NCBI GenBank assembly: GCA_964519015.1
Contig: CAZFHZ010000005.1
Coordinates: 1-64,000 of the forward strand
Length of the DNA stretch: 64,000 nt
Source: CAZFHZ01 sp964519015
GTDB lineage: Bacteria; Blakebacterota; Blakebacteria; Blakebacterales; CAYUVJ01
Direction of reading: 5' to 3'
Shown here piece by piece: positions 26,356-34,693 of this stretch. Within the stretch, counting starts at the first letter, position 1; every line of letters starts with the position of its first letter. A model generated the notes under the pieces. It was not told where the DNA came from. It searched no databases and saw only the letters and a program-made list of their open reading frames with translations. Both the position numbers and the translations under genes were made by a program.

Positions 26356-27639
26356 ATGAGTCATGACCGTCGACATTTCCTGACCACCTCGTTGCCCTTG
26401 GCGGGGGCCGCCGTGCTCGGCGGGCCGACCGTCGCCGGGGCCGCCGGTGCGCCCCTCCCGCAGGAGGAAGTCCCGGCCCCCATCGCCGCTCTGACCAGCC
26501 TGCGCGACCAGGAGCCCCCCGGCATCACCGACACCGAACGGGCCGCCCGCCTCGAGCAGGCACAGGCGCTGATGGCCGGCGCCGGCCTGGACGCCGTCCT
26601 GCTGCTGGGCGGAACGGGGATGCGCTACTTCACCGATGTGGACTGGGGCCGGAGTGAGCGTGTCTTTGCCCTCCTCGTCCCGCGGCAGGGGGAGATCGCC
26701 TGGGTCTGCCCCGCCTTCGAACGCGACCGGGCCATGGAACGGATCCGTCGGGGAGAGATGCGCACCTGGGAGGAGGATGAGAGTCCCTATGCGCTCATCG
26801 CTCGTTTGCTGGCCGACCGTGGGATCGCTGCCGGCCGGATCGGTCTGGAGGAGACGGTCTACTATCACGTGGGGGCCGGTCTGGGCCGGGATGCCCCGGC
26901 CCTCACGGTGACCAGCGCCGACCCGGTGACCATCGGGTGCCGGGCCATCAAGAGCCCGGCCGAGATCGCGCTGATGCGCTTCGCCAACCAGGTCACCATC
27001 CGCGCCTACCAGGCGGCCTGGGAGTCGCTCCGGGAGGGGATAATCCAGGAGCAGTTCGCAACCTGGATCACCGAGGCCTTCCGCCGGCTCGGCTACAGCG
27101 GCGGCGCCCTGGTGCTCTTCGGCGCCAACTCCGCCTTCCCCCACGGGACCGCCCGCTCGGAGACCCTGCGGGAGGGGATGGTGCTGCTCTACGACGGGGG
27201 CACCACGGTTGGGGGGTACCGGTCGGACATCACCCGCTCCGGTGTGCTCGGAGAGGTCAGCGTGGAGCAGCGCCGGGTCTGGGCTCTGGTCAAGGAGGCG
27301 CAGACGGCTGCGCTTCGGGCCGCGGGGCCCGGGGTGCCGGCGGGGGAGGTAGACCGGGCGGCCCGCGAGGTGATCGATCGCGGCGGCTTCGGACCGGGTT
27401 ACCGCTTCTTCACCCACCGGGTGGGGCACGGCATCGGCATGGACGGGCACGAATGGCACTACCTGGTGCGGGGCAATCCCGTGCCGCTCGAGACCGGGAT
27501 GACCTTCAGCGACGAACCGGGGATCTACATCCCCGGCTCGTTCGGGATCCGGCTGGAGGACATCATGGTCATCACCGACCAGGGGGCGGAACTGCTCACC
27601 CCGCAGGCCGGAGGGCCCACCTTCCCATTCGGGATCTGA
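26356..27639 (+). CDS. Exported M24-family metallopeptidase (Xaa-Pro aminopeptidase-like)
   Basis: A 427-residue enzyme with a Tat-type signal (DRRHFLTTSLPLAGAAVLGG). A creatinase-like N-terminal domain (60-200) precedes the pita-bread catalytic domain with the five metal ligands: two Asp in YDGGTTVGGYRSDITRS, His in HRVGHGIGMDGHE, Glu in SDEPGIY, Glu in RLEDIMV. It likely removes N-terminal residues before proline, or acts on small dipeptide-like compounds, outside the cytoplasm. A strong GGGAGGAGGAGAGGAG run precedes the ATG. A Tat signal fits folding with metal before export. Confidence 0.9.
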   Translation: MSHDRRHFLTTSLPLAGAAVLGGPTVAGAAGAPLPQEEVPAPIAALTSLRDQEPPGITDTERAARLEQAQALMAGAGLDAVLLLGGTGMRYFTDVDWGRSERVFALLVPRQGEIAWVCPAFERDRAMERIRRGEMRTWEEDESPYALIARLLADRGIAAGRIGLEETVYYHVGAGLGRDAPALTVTSADPVTIGCRAIKSPAEIALMRFANQVTIRAYQAAWESLREGIIQEQFATWITEAFRRLGYSGGALVLFGANSAFPHGTARSETLREGMVLLYDGGTTVGGYRSDITRSGVLGEVSVEQRRVWALVKEAQTAALRAAGPGVPAGEVDRAAREVIDRGGFGPGYRFFTHRVGHGIGMDGHEWHYLVRGNPVPLETGMTFSDEPGIYIPGSFGIRLEDIMVITDQGAELLTPQAGGPTFPFGI

Positions 27640-27660
27640 GCGGGCGGGTCGGCTCGGCAG

Positions 27661-27681
27661 GGAAGGGCCGGAGCCCCTTCC
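27661..27681. terminator. Hairpin between convergent genes
   Basis: GGAAGGG (27661-27667) pairs with CCCTTCC (27675-27681) around a 7-nt loop, between the M24 peptidase stop and the stop of the LiaF-like gene. A bidirectional terminator is plausible from position; no T-run is present. Confidence 0.45.
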
Positions 27682-27684
27682 ACA

Positions 27685-28263
27685 TCAGGCCACGGGCGGT
27701 CCGGCCGGTCCGACCGGTCCGGTCGGCTCGGCCGGTGCGGGGGGGCGGACACGCCGCCGCCGGAGCAGCCAGACCCCCCAGAGGATGATGAGGACCGGCC
27801 ACCAGTCGGCCAGGAAGCTCCACCAGAGCCAGTCGAAGATATCCTCGAACCAGCGGGTCTGCCAGACGGCGATGATGACCAGGATCCCCCCCGGCCAGAG
27901 CGGCCAACTGCTGCTCTGGTGCCAGGTGAAGCGGTCCACCAGGTAGATGGCCACGAAGGAGAATCCGATCCAGAGCAGGGTCCAGTCGGCGTCGAAGTAC
28001 CAGGGGCGGAACCCTTCCAGGACCGAGGCCAGACCCAGACCGAGCAGGATGCAGGCGGGGATGAGCAGTCCGTAGTTGCGGCTCTCGAAGTACCAGGCGA
28101 GGAAAGCCCCGCCGACCGCCAGCAGGACCCAGCTCCCGGTGATCTGGAAGATGTTGATGAGCAGCAGGACGACACCCAGCAGGATGAGAAACCAGCCGAC
28201 GAAGCCGCCGCGGCGGTGGCCGGTGTCGTGGTGACCGCCCATCGCGTGTTCGTGCTCGGACAT
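27685..28263 (-). CDS. LiaF-like/DUF5668 membrane protein with His-rich N terminus
   Basis: A 192-residue integral membrane protein. The first 15 residues are His-rich and polar (MSEHEHAMGGHHDTGHRRG), followed by about six hydrophobic helices (FVGWFLILLGVVLLLINIF, WVLLAVGGAFLAWYF, LLIPACILLGLGLAS, ILVIIAVWQTRW, WWPVLIILWGVWLLRRRR) and a Pro/Gly-rich tail. The repeated short helix pairs with glycine and tryptophan are typical of LiaF-like/DUF5668 proteins, some of which sense membrane stress. Start at ATG 28263; longer starts would read through the divergent promoter. Divergent from hpnC. Confidence 0.75.
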   Translation of the reverse strand: MSEHEHAMGGHHDTGHRRGGFVGWFLILLGVVLLLINIFQITGSWVLLAVGGAFLAWYFESRNYGLLIPACILLGLGLASVLEGFRPWYFDADWTLLWIGFSFVAIYLVDRFTWHQSSSWPLWPGGILVIIAVWQTRWFEDIFDWLWWSFLADWWPVLIILWGVWLLRRRRVRPPAPAEPTGPVGPAGPPVA

Positions 28264-28357
28264 GGACCGCCTCCCGGAACATGGACAGGACGCTACATGG
28301 AGTATATACCGTATCACCGGGCTACGGGTTGCGCGAGGACCGACTCGAGGACAAGGT
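28264..28357. promoter_or_regulatory. Divergent promoter region between the LiaF-like gene and hpnC
   Basis: A 94-bp gap with one AT-rich island, TATATACCGTAT (28301-28312), which could supply -10 elements in either direction. No clear -35 partner or operator is seen. Confidence 0.35.
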
Positions 28358-29239
28358 ATGGATCCGGGCACGACCGACATCGAACGGGCCTATGCGGAGT
28401 GTGAAGCCCTCACCCGCCGCCACTATGAGAACTTCACGATCGCGTCCTTCCTGCTCCCCCGCCGGCTGCGCCGGGACCTCTATGCCCTCTATGCCTTCGC
28501 GCGCGGCGTGGACGATCTGGGGGATGAGAGAAGTGGTGACCGCCTGGCCCTGCTCGACGACTGGGAGGCGCAGCTGCGGGCGGTCTTCGGCCAGGGGGCC
28601 GTACCGCCGGGTCCGCGGCCGGCCGCCTTCGTCGCCCTGGAGCGTACGGTGGCCGATCGCCACCTGCCGCTCGAACCCTTCCTGCGACTCATCGAGGCCA
28701 ACCGGCGCGACCAGGAGGTCCACCGCTACCCCGACTTCGAGGGATTGCTCGAGTACTGCACCTTCTCGGCCGACCCGGTCGGGCGGCTGGTGCTGGCCCT
28801 CTTCGGCTACTCCGACCCGGACCTCTACCCGATGAGCGACGCGACCTGCACGGCGCTGCAGCTGACCAACTTCTGGCAGGACGTGGGCCGGGACTACGCA
28901 CGGGGACGGATCTACCTGCCGCAGGAGGACCTGGCCGCCTTCGGGGTCGCCGAGGAGGAACTCGGGCACACCCCGGCCTCCGAGTCCTTCCGGCGGATGC
29001 TCCTCTTCCAGCTCGCGCGCACCCGCCCGTTCTTCGAGCGGGGGCGGCCGCTGGCCGGTCGTCTGGCGGGTCACCTGCGGGTGGACGTGCGGCTCTTCAC
29101 CCGGGGAGGGGAGGCGATACTGGACGCCATCGATCGGGCCGGCGGCGACGTACTGACCCGCCGTCCGGTGGTGGGGCGGACCCGCCGGGCCGCCCTCCTG
29201 TTGGGTGAGTGGATCCGTCACCTCCTGGGGGGCGGGTGA
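28358..29239 (+). CDS. hpnC: Squalene synthase-type hydroxysqualene synthase HpnC
   Basis: A 293-residue all-helical prenyltransferase. First aspartate-rich motif DDLGDE (about residue 50) and second motif FWQDVGRDYARGRIYLP (about 172-188) are intact. In the HpnCDE route HpnD makes presqualene diphosphate from two farnesyl diphosphates, HpnC converts it to hydroxysqualene, and HpnE reduces that to squalene for hopanoids or carotenoids. First gene of the operon; AAGG precedes the ATG. It overlaps hpnD by one base (TGATG). Confidence 0.93.
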   Translation: MDPGTTDIERAYAECEALTRRHYENFTIASFLLPRRLRRDLYALYAFARGVDDLGDERSGDRLALLDDWEAQLRAVFGQGAVPPGPRPAAFVALERTVADRHLPLEPFLRLIEANRRDQEVHRYPDFEGLLEYCTFSADPVGRLVLALFGYSDPDLYPMSDATCTALQLTNFWQDVGRDYARGRIYLPQEDLAAFGVAEEELGHTPASESFRRMLLFQLARTRPFFERGRPLAGRLAGHLRVDVRLFTRGGEAILDAIDRAGGDVLTRRPVVGRTRRAALLLGEWIRHLLGGG

Positions 29240-30135
29240 TGAGCCACCCCCTGCTGGAGGACCGACGAACCGACCTGCCGGTCGACGAAGCCTACCGGTT
29301 CTGCGCCGGCGTGGCCCGCCGCGAGGCACGCAACTTCTACTACGCCTTCCTGCCCTTGCGCCGCCGCCGCCGCGAGGCGCTCTATGCCGTCTACGCCTTC
29401 GCCCGGCTGGCCGACGATCTGGCCGACGAGCCGGGGCAGCCGCTCGGGGAGCGGATGGCGCGACTCGACGAGCTGGAACGGCGGCTGGATGAGACCCTGG
29501 CCGGCCGACCGGCCGGCCGGCTCTTCGTGGCCCTGGGTGACGCCGTCGGCCGGTTCGGTGTCCCCGGGCATGCCCTGCACGAACTGCTGGCCGGCATGCG
29601 TCAGGACCAGACGGTCACCCGCTATGTCACCTTCGCCGACCTGCGCGAGTACTGCTACCTGGCCGCCGGAACGATCGGCCTGGCCTGCGCCGCCATCTTC
29701 GAGGCGCGGGGGGATCAGGCCGCGGACTACGCCGTGGCCCAGGGGCTGGGGATGCAGCTGATCAACATCCTGCGCGACGTGGGGGAGGACGCCGCGAACG
29801 GTCGCATCTACCTGCCGGTGGAGCTGCTGGAGCGATACGGGGTGAGTGAAGAGGAGGTGCGGTCGGGCCGCACCGGGACCGGCTGGGCCGCGCTGATGGC
29901 CGACCTGGCAGCCCGGGCCCGCACCTCGCTGGAGGACGGCGCGCGCCTCCTCCCCCTGGTGGCCCGGGACGCCCGTATTTGTCCGGCCCTGCTGCGTGAC
30001 CTCTACGTCGCCATCCTCGACCGCATCGAGGCTGCCGGCTGGGACGTCTTCACCCGGCGGATCGAGCTGGGGCTGCCGGCCAAGCTCCGGCTGCTCGCCC
30101 GCGACTTCCTGCGTTACCGGGTGCTAGTGTCCTGA
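29239..30135 (+). CDS. hpnD: Presqualene diphosphate synthase HpnD
   Basis: A 298-residue squalene/phytoene synthase family enzyme. Motifs YAFARLADDLADE (about 48-60) and INILRDVGEDAANGRIYLP (about 174-192) bind Mg and diphosphate. It condenses two farnesyl diphosphates to presqualene diphosphate. The start at 29239 overlaps the hpnC stop. The last two codons and the stop (Val-Ser-TGA) lie inside a repeat copy (30127-30203), so the C terminus was probably replaced or extended when that repeat arrived. Confidence 0.93.
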   Translation: MSHPLLEDRRTDLPVDEAYRFCAGVARREARNFYYAFLPLRRRRREALYAVYAFARLADDLADEPGQPLGERMARLDELERRLDETLAGRPAGRLFVALGDAVGRFGVPGHALHELLAGMRQDQTVTRYVTFADLREYCYLAAGTIGLACAAIFEARGDQAADYAVAQGLGMQLINILRDVGEDAANGRIYLPVELLERYGVSEEEVRSGRTGTGWAALMADLAARARTSLEDGARLLPLVARDARICPALLRDLYVAILDRIEAAGWDVFTRRIELGLPAKLRLLARDFLRYRVLVS

Positions 30136-30203
30136 GTCAGAATTTCGCACCGTTTCGCGGATGGATCTTGCGGGCGAGATCAAGGCGGGAGGAGGAGGCG
30201 ATG
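30127..30203 (+). repeat. Partial copy of the 274-bp inverted-repeat element at the hpnD-hpnE junction
   Basis: 77 bp matching, without gaps and with 7 mismatches, the reverse complement of 38492-38568, one end of the complete element at 38296-38569. It covers the hpnD stop codon, the whole intercistronic space, the hpnE ribosome binding site (GGAGGAGGAGG) and ends exactly with the hpnE ATG. The piece carries one terminal inverted repeat and one hairpin arm. See the findings on the element. Confidence 0.85.
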
Positions 30204-31586
30204 GACACTAGGGTGAGCAACCGGCCCTGGGCGGTGATCGGGGGCGGGGCGGCCGGACTGGCCGCCGCCGAAGCACTGCTGGCGGGGGGACGCCGGGTGG
30301 TGCTGCTGGAGCGCCGGCCGCAACTGGGGGGGCGGATCTGTTCCTTCCGCGACCCGGGCACCGGCTGGCTGCTCGAGAACGGCCAGCACATCTGGATGCC
30401 CGCCTGCACCGAATGGGCGGCCCTGCTCGAGCGCACCGGCCTGGAATCACTGACCCGCACCCAGCCTCGACTCAGGGTTGCTTACCTGGAACGGGGACGC
30501 CCGCCGGCGGTGCTCGAGGCCGCCCGGCTCCCCGGCCCGCTCGGGCTGCTCGCGGCCCTGCTCCGCTTCACCCCGCTCGCTGCCTCCGAGCGGCGGCGGC
30601 TGCTGCGCGGCCTGCTCGCCCTGCACCGGGAAGGTCACCGCCTGAGGCGGAGTGGCGGGGAGGAGCGGTTCGCCGACTGGCTCGATGGGCACGGGCAGAC
30701 GGGACGAGTCCGTGAGGTCTTCTGGGCGCCGGTGGTCCTCTCGGTGCTCAACACCCCGCTCGAGGAGGCCCGGGCCGACCTGGCGGCCATGGCGGTCCAC
30801 GAACCCTTCCTGACCGGCCCGGGGCGGGCCAACCTGGCCCGGACGGTGGTCCCGCACGGGCGGCTCTGGGAACGCCTGGCCGACCATCTGAGGGAACGCG
30901 GCCTGCTCCTCCGTACCGGTTGCCCGGTGCGGGGACTGCAGCTCGGTGAGAGCGCGACCGGGCCCGAACTCGACGCCCTCCTGCTGCCGGGGGGCAAAGT
31001 GCTGGCGGTCGCCGGGGCGGTCGTGGCGATCCCCCCCGAAGGGCTGACGGCGATCCTTCCCCCCGCCTGGCGGGAGCGTCCCCCCTTCGCGGCGGGCCGG
31101 GAGCTCTCCTGGTCCCCCATCCTCAACGTCCACCTCTGGCTGGACCGTATGGTCACCGGAGAGGAAGCGCTCTGCCTGCTGGGTAGCCCGGTCCACTGGA
31201 TCTTCGCGCAGCCCGCCCAGACGGCCGAAGGGGGGAGCACCCGGCTCCCGGCCGGGGTGCAGCACCTCGACCTGGTCGTCTCCGCCTCCGACGAGTGGCT
31301 CGACCGCACCCCTGCGGAGATCGTCCCCCGTTTCACCGAGGAACTGCGTGCGCTCCTGCCCAAGGCCCGGGAGGCGGTCGTGCTCGCCCATCGGGTGGTC
31401 CACGAGCGCCGGGCCACTTGGCGCGCCCTGCCCGGCAGCGAAGCGTACCGTCCCGGCCCCGCCACGCCGATCCGGAACCTGGCCCTGGCCGGCGCCTGGA
31501 CCGCCTCCGGCTGGCCGGCCACCATCGAAGGTGCGGTGCGCAGCGGACGGGCGGCCGTCCGCGCGCTCGGTGTCCAGCCTGGTTGA
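30201..31586 (+). CDS. hpnE: Hydroxysqualene dehydroxylase / squalene-associated FAD desaturase HpnE
   Basis: A 461-residue flavoprotein of the phytoene desaturase-like amine oxidase superfamily. The N-terminal dinucleotide fold VIGGGAAGLAAAEALLAGG with the downstream LLERRPQLGGRI (FAD binding) and the C-terminal ALAGAWTASGWPATIEGAVRSG are clear. It completes squalene formation after HpnD and HpnC. The start ATG 30201 is fixed by GGAGGAGGAGGCG just upstream, a sequence that belongs to the repeat copy. No squalene-hopene cyclase lies in the window. Confidence 0.93.
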   Translation: MDTRVSNRPWAVIGGGAAGLAAAEALLAGGRRVVLLERRPQLGGRICSFRDPGTGWLLENGQHIWMPACTEWAALLERTGLESLTRTQPRLRVAYLERGRPPAVLEAARLPGPLGLLAALLRFTPLAASERRRLLRGLLALHREGHRLRRSGGEERFADWLDGHGQTGRVREVFWAPVVLSVLNTPLEEARADLAAMAVHEPFLTGPGRANLARTVVPHGRLWERLADHLRERGLLLRTGCPVRGLQLGESATGPELDALLLPGGKVLAVAGAVVAIPPEGLTAILPPAWRERPPFAAGRELSWSPILNVHLWLDRMVTGEEALCLLGSPVHWIFAQPAQTAEGGSTRLPAGVQHLDLVVSASDEWLDRTPAEIVPRFTEELRALLPKAREAVVLAHRVVHERRATWRALPGSEAYRPGPATPIRNLALAGAWTASGWPATIEGAVRSGRAAVRALGVQPG

Positions 31587-31633
31587 CGCCCCCGGGACCG
31601 CACGCCCGCTGCCCGCAGACCGGTCCGGTGCCG

Positions 31634-31655
31634 GACGTCAGCTTCGGCTGACATC
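31634..31655 (+). terminator. UUCG-capped hairpin after hpnE
   Basis: GACGTCAGC and GCTGACATC pair (one mismatch) around a TTCG tetraloop, about 50 bp after the hpnE stop. A partly overlapping second dyad GTCCGG-TG-CCGGAC lies just before it. Very stable as RNA but without a T-tract; probable end of the hpn operon. Confidence 0.55.
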
Positions 31656-31748
31656 CCCAACACCATCCTCCCTCGGGCCTGGCCGCACGGCTCCCGTCGC
31701 CTCGTTGTTCCGGACGGTTTTCGCCACGGCCGCTCCGCGCGATGCGGT

Positions 31749-31763
31749 TGGCACACCGATTGC
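31749..31763 (+). promoter_or_regulatory. Sigma-54-type (-24/-12) promoter before the small secreted protein
   Basis: TGGCAC, 5 nt, then TTGC: every invariant base of the sigma-54 consensus at exact spacing (GG and GC in register). It lies 71 bp before the ATG of the small four-cysteine protein; expected transcription start about 31775, leaving a leader of roughly 59 nt. It implies control by an AAA+ enhancer-binding protein, none of which is in the window. Confidence 0.65.
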
Positions 31764-31833
31764 CTCTCCGGGGTGCCGAACGACGCATCCCCCGGCGTCC
31801 CCACTGCCGCGGGATCGCGGAGGAGGGACCGAG

Positions 31834-32088
31834 ATGCGCAAGAAGGGAGTGGCACTGTTCATGGCGGTGGCATTGCTGACAGCGGCGCTGCCGCAGACAG
31901 CCCGGGCGGGCGACCCCTACCTGGCGGCCTACCACTACGAGAAGTGCATGAACCGGGCGGATGCTGTGCTGCAGCTCTGTCAGGACCTCGCAGGTTCGGA
32001 GTACGGCGATCTGTGCTTGAGTGGGTATGGCTACGCGAAGCTGTACTGCACGCTCAAGTACGGTTACGACCTGGTCAAGAAGGACTGA
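31834..32088 (+). CDS. Small secreted protein with twin CX10C motifs
   Basis: An 84-residue precursor: signal peptide of 25 residues (VALFMAVALLTAALP...ARA-GD), then a mature region of 59 residues with four Cys spaced C-x10-C-x11-C-x10-C, otherwise rich in Tyr, Leu and Lys. The even spacing suggests a helical hairpin held by two disulfides, analogous in form to eukaryotic twin CX9C proteins (analogy only). GGAGGAGGG lies about 7 nt before the ATG. Its own -24/-12 promoter lies upstream and a propeller-thioredoxin lipoprotein begins 4 bp after its stop. The family is not recognised. Confidence 0.75.
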   Translation: MRKKGVALFMAVALLTAALPQTARAGDPYLAAYHYEKCMNRADAVLQLCQDLAGSEYGDLCLSGYGYAKLYCTLKYGYDLVKKD

Positions 32089-32092
32089 GCGG

Positions 32093-34573
32093 ATGCCCCG
32101 TGCCGCGATCATCGGGTCGTGTGCGCTCCTGCTCCTCGCGGCCGCCGGCTGCGGGGAGCGGGAATCCGCACCGACCGTCCGGGAAGTGGTCCTCGACACC
32201 CTCTACGCCGAACCGGCCAGGAGCCGCGAACCGCTGCTCCTCTTCCCCCGCGACCTGCTCTGGCAGCAGGGGCGGATCTACGTCCTGGACGGCCGGACTT
32301 CCCGGGTCGCCGCACTCGATGCCGCCGACGGCGGGGTGCTCGGCTCCTTCGGTGGCCTGGGGGAAGGGCCGGGCGAGCTGGGACAGTTCCCCTATGCGCT
32401 GGTCACCGACGGGGCGCGGATCGGCGTCGCCCACCTGGCTAACGTCTCCTGGTTCACGCCGGAAGGTTCATTTCTGGAGCGGGACCGTCTGCCGACGCTC
32501 GACCTGGCGACGCCCTCACTGCTGCGGGCCGGAGAGGGATGGCTCTTCAACAGCGGGTACCGGGGGGAGGGATCGCCCGTCGCGCTGTGGATCGGTGTCG
32601 CCGGCGACACGACAAGCTTCGGAGTGGCGGTCACTCCTCCCCAGACGGATGGCCATGGTACGGCGGCGAGCGAACTCAACGCCGTCCACCTCGGCCGATT
32701 CGCGAACGGGAACGTCCTGCTGGCCTGGGTGCACTACCCCCGGATCGACCTCCACGCACCCGACGGTACGCTCCTGAAGCGCAACGAGGACTCCGAACTG
32801 GGATCGGAACTGGAACGACGCCCGGACGGTCGACTGCGCGGGGTGCCGGGCTACATCCTGAGTGCCGGCTCGGGAGCGGACGGGAACGTCTATCTGGTGG
32901 ACGGCACCTTCCGGAACATCCGAGTCTTCTCGGCCGAGGGAAAAGAACGGGTGCGGCTCCGGCTCCAGGAAGGTGCGGTGATGAAGGTGACCGCGGATCC
33001 AGGGAGCGAATTATGGGCGATCGGCCTGGAGGATGTGCTCTACCGGGTCCACACCCTGGACCAGGAAGCAACGTCGGAACCGGTCGCGACAGCGCCGGCC
33101 CTGAGCCCGGGTGGTGAACCGGCCAACCCTGAGGCTGACGAGCGCCTCCCCGCCCTTCCCTTCCCGGGCCGGTTAGTCCCGGTGGTCGAGGACGTCACAA
33201 CGCTGCTCCAGGACCACGATATCTATCGGCCCACCGTCCTTCGCAATGCCCCCACCTGGGTCGAGGTCCGGGCGGGAGAACGGGTCCTCTACCTCGGCTA
33301 CGGTGACGGCCAGGGCCTGCTCCTGGCCGAGGGTCCAGACGGCTGGAAGGTGGTCAACCCCCTCTCCGCGCACCCCGAGCGGACCGTCCGTTCCCACATC
33401 CGCCTGGCCGGCGACCGGGTCCATGTGATGGACATCGATAAGGGTCTGTTCGAACTCGCTCCGCCGCGACGCACCTTCTTCTGGCCGGGGGACTGGTTCG
33501 TGAACGGGGCCGTCGCACTCGACGGTGAGAGATGGCTTGTCCACGACGCCACTCCCGAGTCGGCCGAGCCGCTCCAGATGGTCGATCTGGCCACCGGCGA
33601 GGTGCATGCGGCCGGGGCTGCCGGCCGTCACCATCTGGTGAAGACCCTGTGGATGGGTGCAGTGAACCAGTGGTTTCTGGGTGTCTGGGGGGATGGTCGG
33701 GTCGTGGTCCTCGACGCGGGAAACGTGCGGCTCGCCTTCTGGTCGAAACCGGATGGTCTGGAGCCGTGGACGGAGATCACCGGCAGCAGTTTGCGGACGT
33801 TCGAAGAGCGCCGGCACGGACGCGACCTCGACGTTGACGTCAGGGGATGGGTAGTGCTGCCCGGCCGGGGGATCCTGGTCCTGGCCGGCGAGGACCTCCC
33901 TGATTATGATCGCCGCAACCGGGTGCTGCTGATCAACCCGGCGGGGCGGACCGTAGCCCACTGGATCCTGCCCACCGAACAGATCGTCCACGGCTTCACC
34001 GCCCTGTCCGATGGACGGATCTTCCTGAACACCCGGCGGACCCTGTTCGAATGGTCGGGCGCCCGGGAGGCGGTGATGGAGGCGCTGGCGGCGGATGTGG
34101 ACACCCCGCTCGCGCCGCCGCCCCCCTGGCTCGACCGCGACCTGCCGGCGTTGCTCGGCCCGCTGACCTCACTCGACGGAGACCCGATCGATCCGACGGT
34201 AGAGGTGGGCCGGTGCCTGTCCGTGCTGGTCTCCGACCGGGAATGCTTCGCCTGCCTGGAGGAACTCCCGCGACTGGCCCTGCGGCTGCACGAGCTGGAC
34301 AGCGACGGATTCCCTGTGCGGGTGGTTGCCCTGGGGGACCGGCACGAGGCGCGGCGGACCCTCTGGGGGATGGATCACTACTTCCCGGTCGCGGTCTCGA
34401 CCCGTCGGGAGGTACGGGACGACCTGGGATTCGAGCGCACCCCCCTGCGGGTGGTGACCGAGGGGGGGCGGATCGTCTACGCCGGCCTGGCTCCGGAACC
34501 GGGGGATGAGGCGACCGATCCGCTGGAGCCATTCCTGCGGGCAACCGCCCTCCGGGGAAGGGAAGGCCGATAG
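32093..34573 (+). CDS. Lipoprotein with beta-propeller region and C-terminal thioredoxin-like domain
   Basis: An 826-residue lipoprotein (lipobox LLLLAAAGC, Cys at about 20). Residues 35-340 carry six-bladed-propeller-like repeats (GRIYVLDGRTSRVAALDA, GNVYLVDGTFRNIRVFSAEG, LGRFANGNVLLAW), and 370-680 look like a second propeller. Residues 705-810 resemble a thioredoxin/redoxin domain with a CxxC at about 718-721 (ECFACLEELP), VRVVALGDRHEARR and RTPLRVVTEGGRIVYAGL. Translated right after the four-Cys protein, it could form, reshuffle or reduce its disulfides. In Bacteroides, small secreted NVEALA peptides also pair with propeller proteins; homology is not shown. Confidence 0.75.
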   Translation: MPRAAIIGSCALLLLAAAGCGERESAPTVREVVLDTLYAEPARSREPLLLFPRDLLWQQGRIYVLDGRTSRVAALDAADGGVLGSFGGLGEGPGELGQFPYALVTDGARIGVAHLANVSWFTPEGSFLERDRLPTLDLATPSLLRAGEGWLFNSGYRGEGSPVALWIGVAGDTTSFGVAVTPPQTDGHGTAASELNAVHLGRFANGNVLLAWVHYPRIDLHAPDGTLLKRNEDSELGSELERRPDGRLRGVPGYILSAGSGADGNVYLVDGTFRNIRVFSAEGKERVRLRLQEGAVMKVTADPGSELWAIGLEDVLYRVHTLDQEATSEPVATAPALSPGGEPANPEADERLPALPFPGRLVPVVEDVTTLLQDHDIYRPTVLRNAPTWVEVRAGERVLYLGYGDGQGLLLAEGPDGWKVVNPLSAHPERTVRSHIRLAGDRVHVMDIDKGLFELAPPRRTFFWPGDWFVNGAVALDGERWLVHDATPESAEPLQMVDLATGEVHAAGAAGRHHLVKTLWMGAVNQWFLGVWGDGRVVVLDAGNVRLAFWSKPDGLEPWTEITGSSLRTFEERRHGRDLDVDVRGWVVLPGRGILVLAGEDLPDYDRRNRVLLINPAGRTVAHWILPTEQIVHGFTALSDGRIFLNTRRTLFEWSGAREAVMEALAADVDTPLAPPPPWLDRDLPALLGPLTSLDGDPIDPTVEVGRCLSVLVSDRECFACLEELPRLALRLHELDSDGFPVRVVALGDRHEARRTLWGMDHYFPVAVSTRREVRDDLGFERTPLRVVTEGGRIVYAGLAPEPGDEATDPLEPFLRATALRGREGR

Positions 34574-34693
34574 CACGGAACCTCGATGTCCGGACGGATG
34601 GTGACCGGTCGTGTAATCGGGATCCCCGCGATCTCCGTCTTCAAGCCGGAACCATCACCCGATTGCACGGCACTACAGACAGGACACAACATC

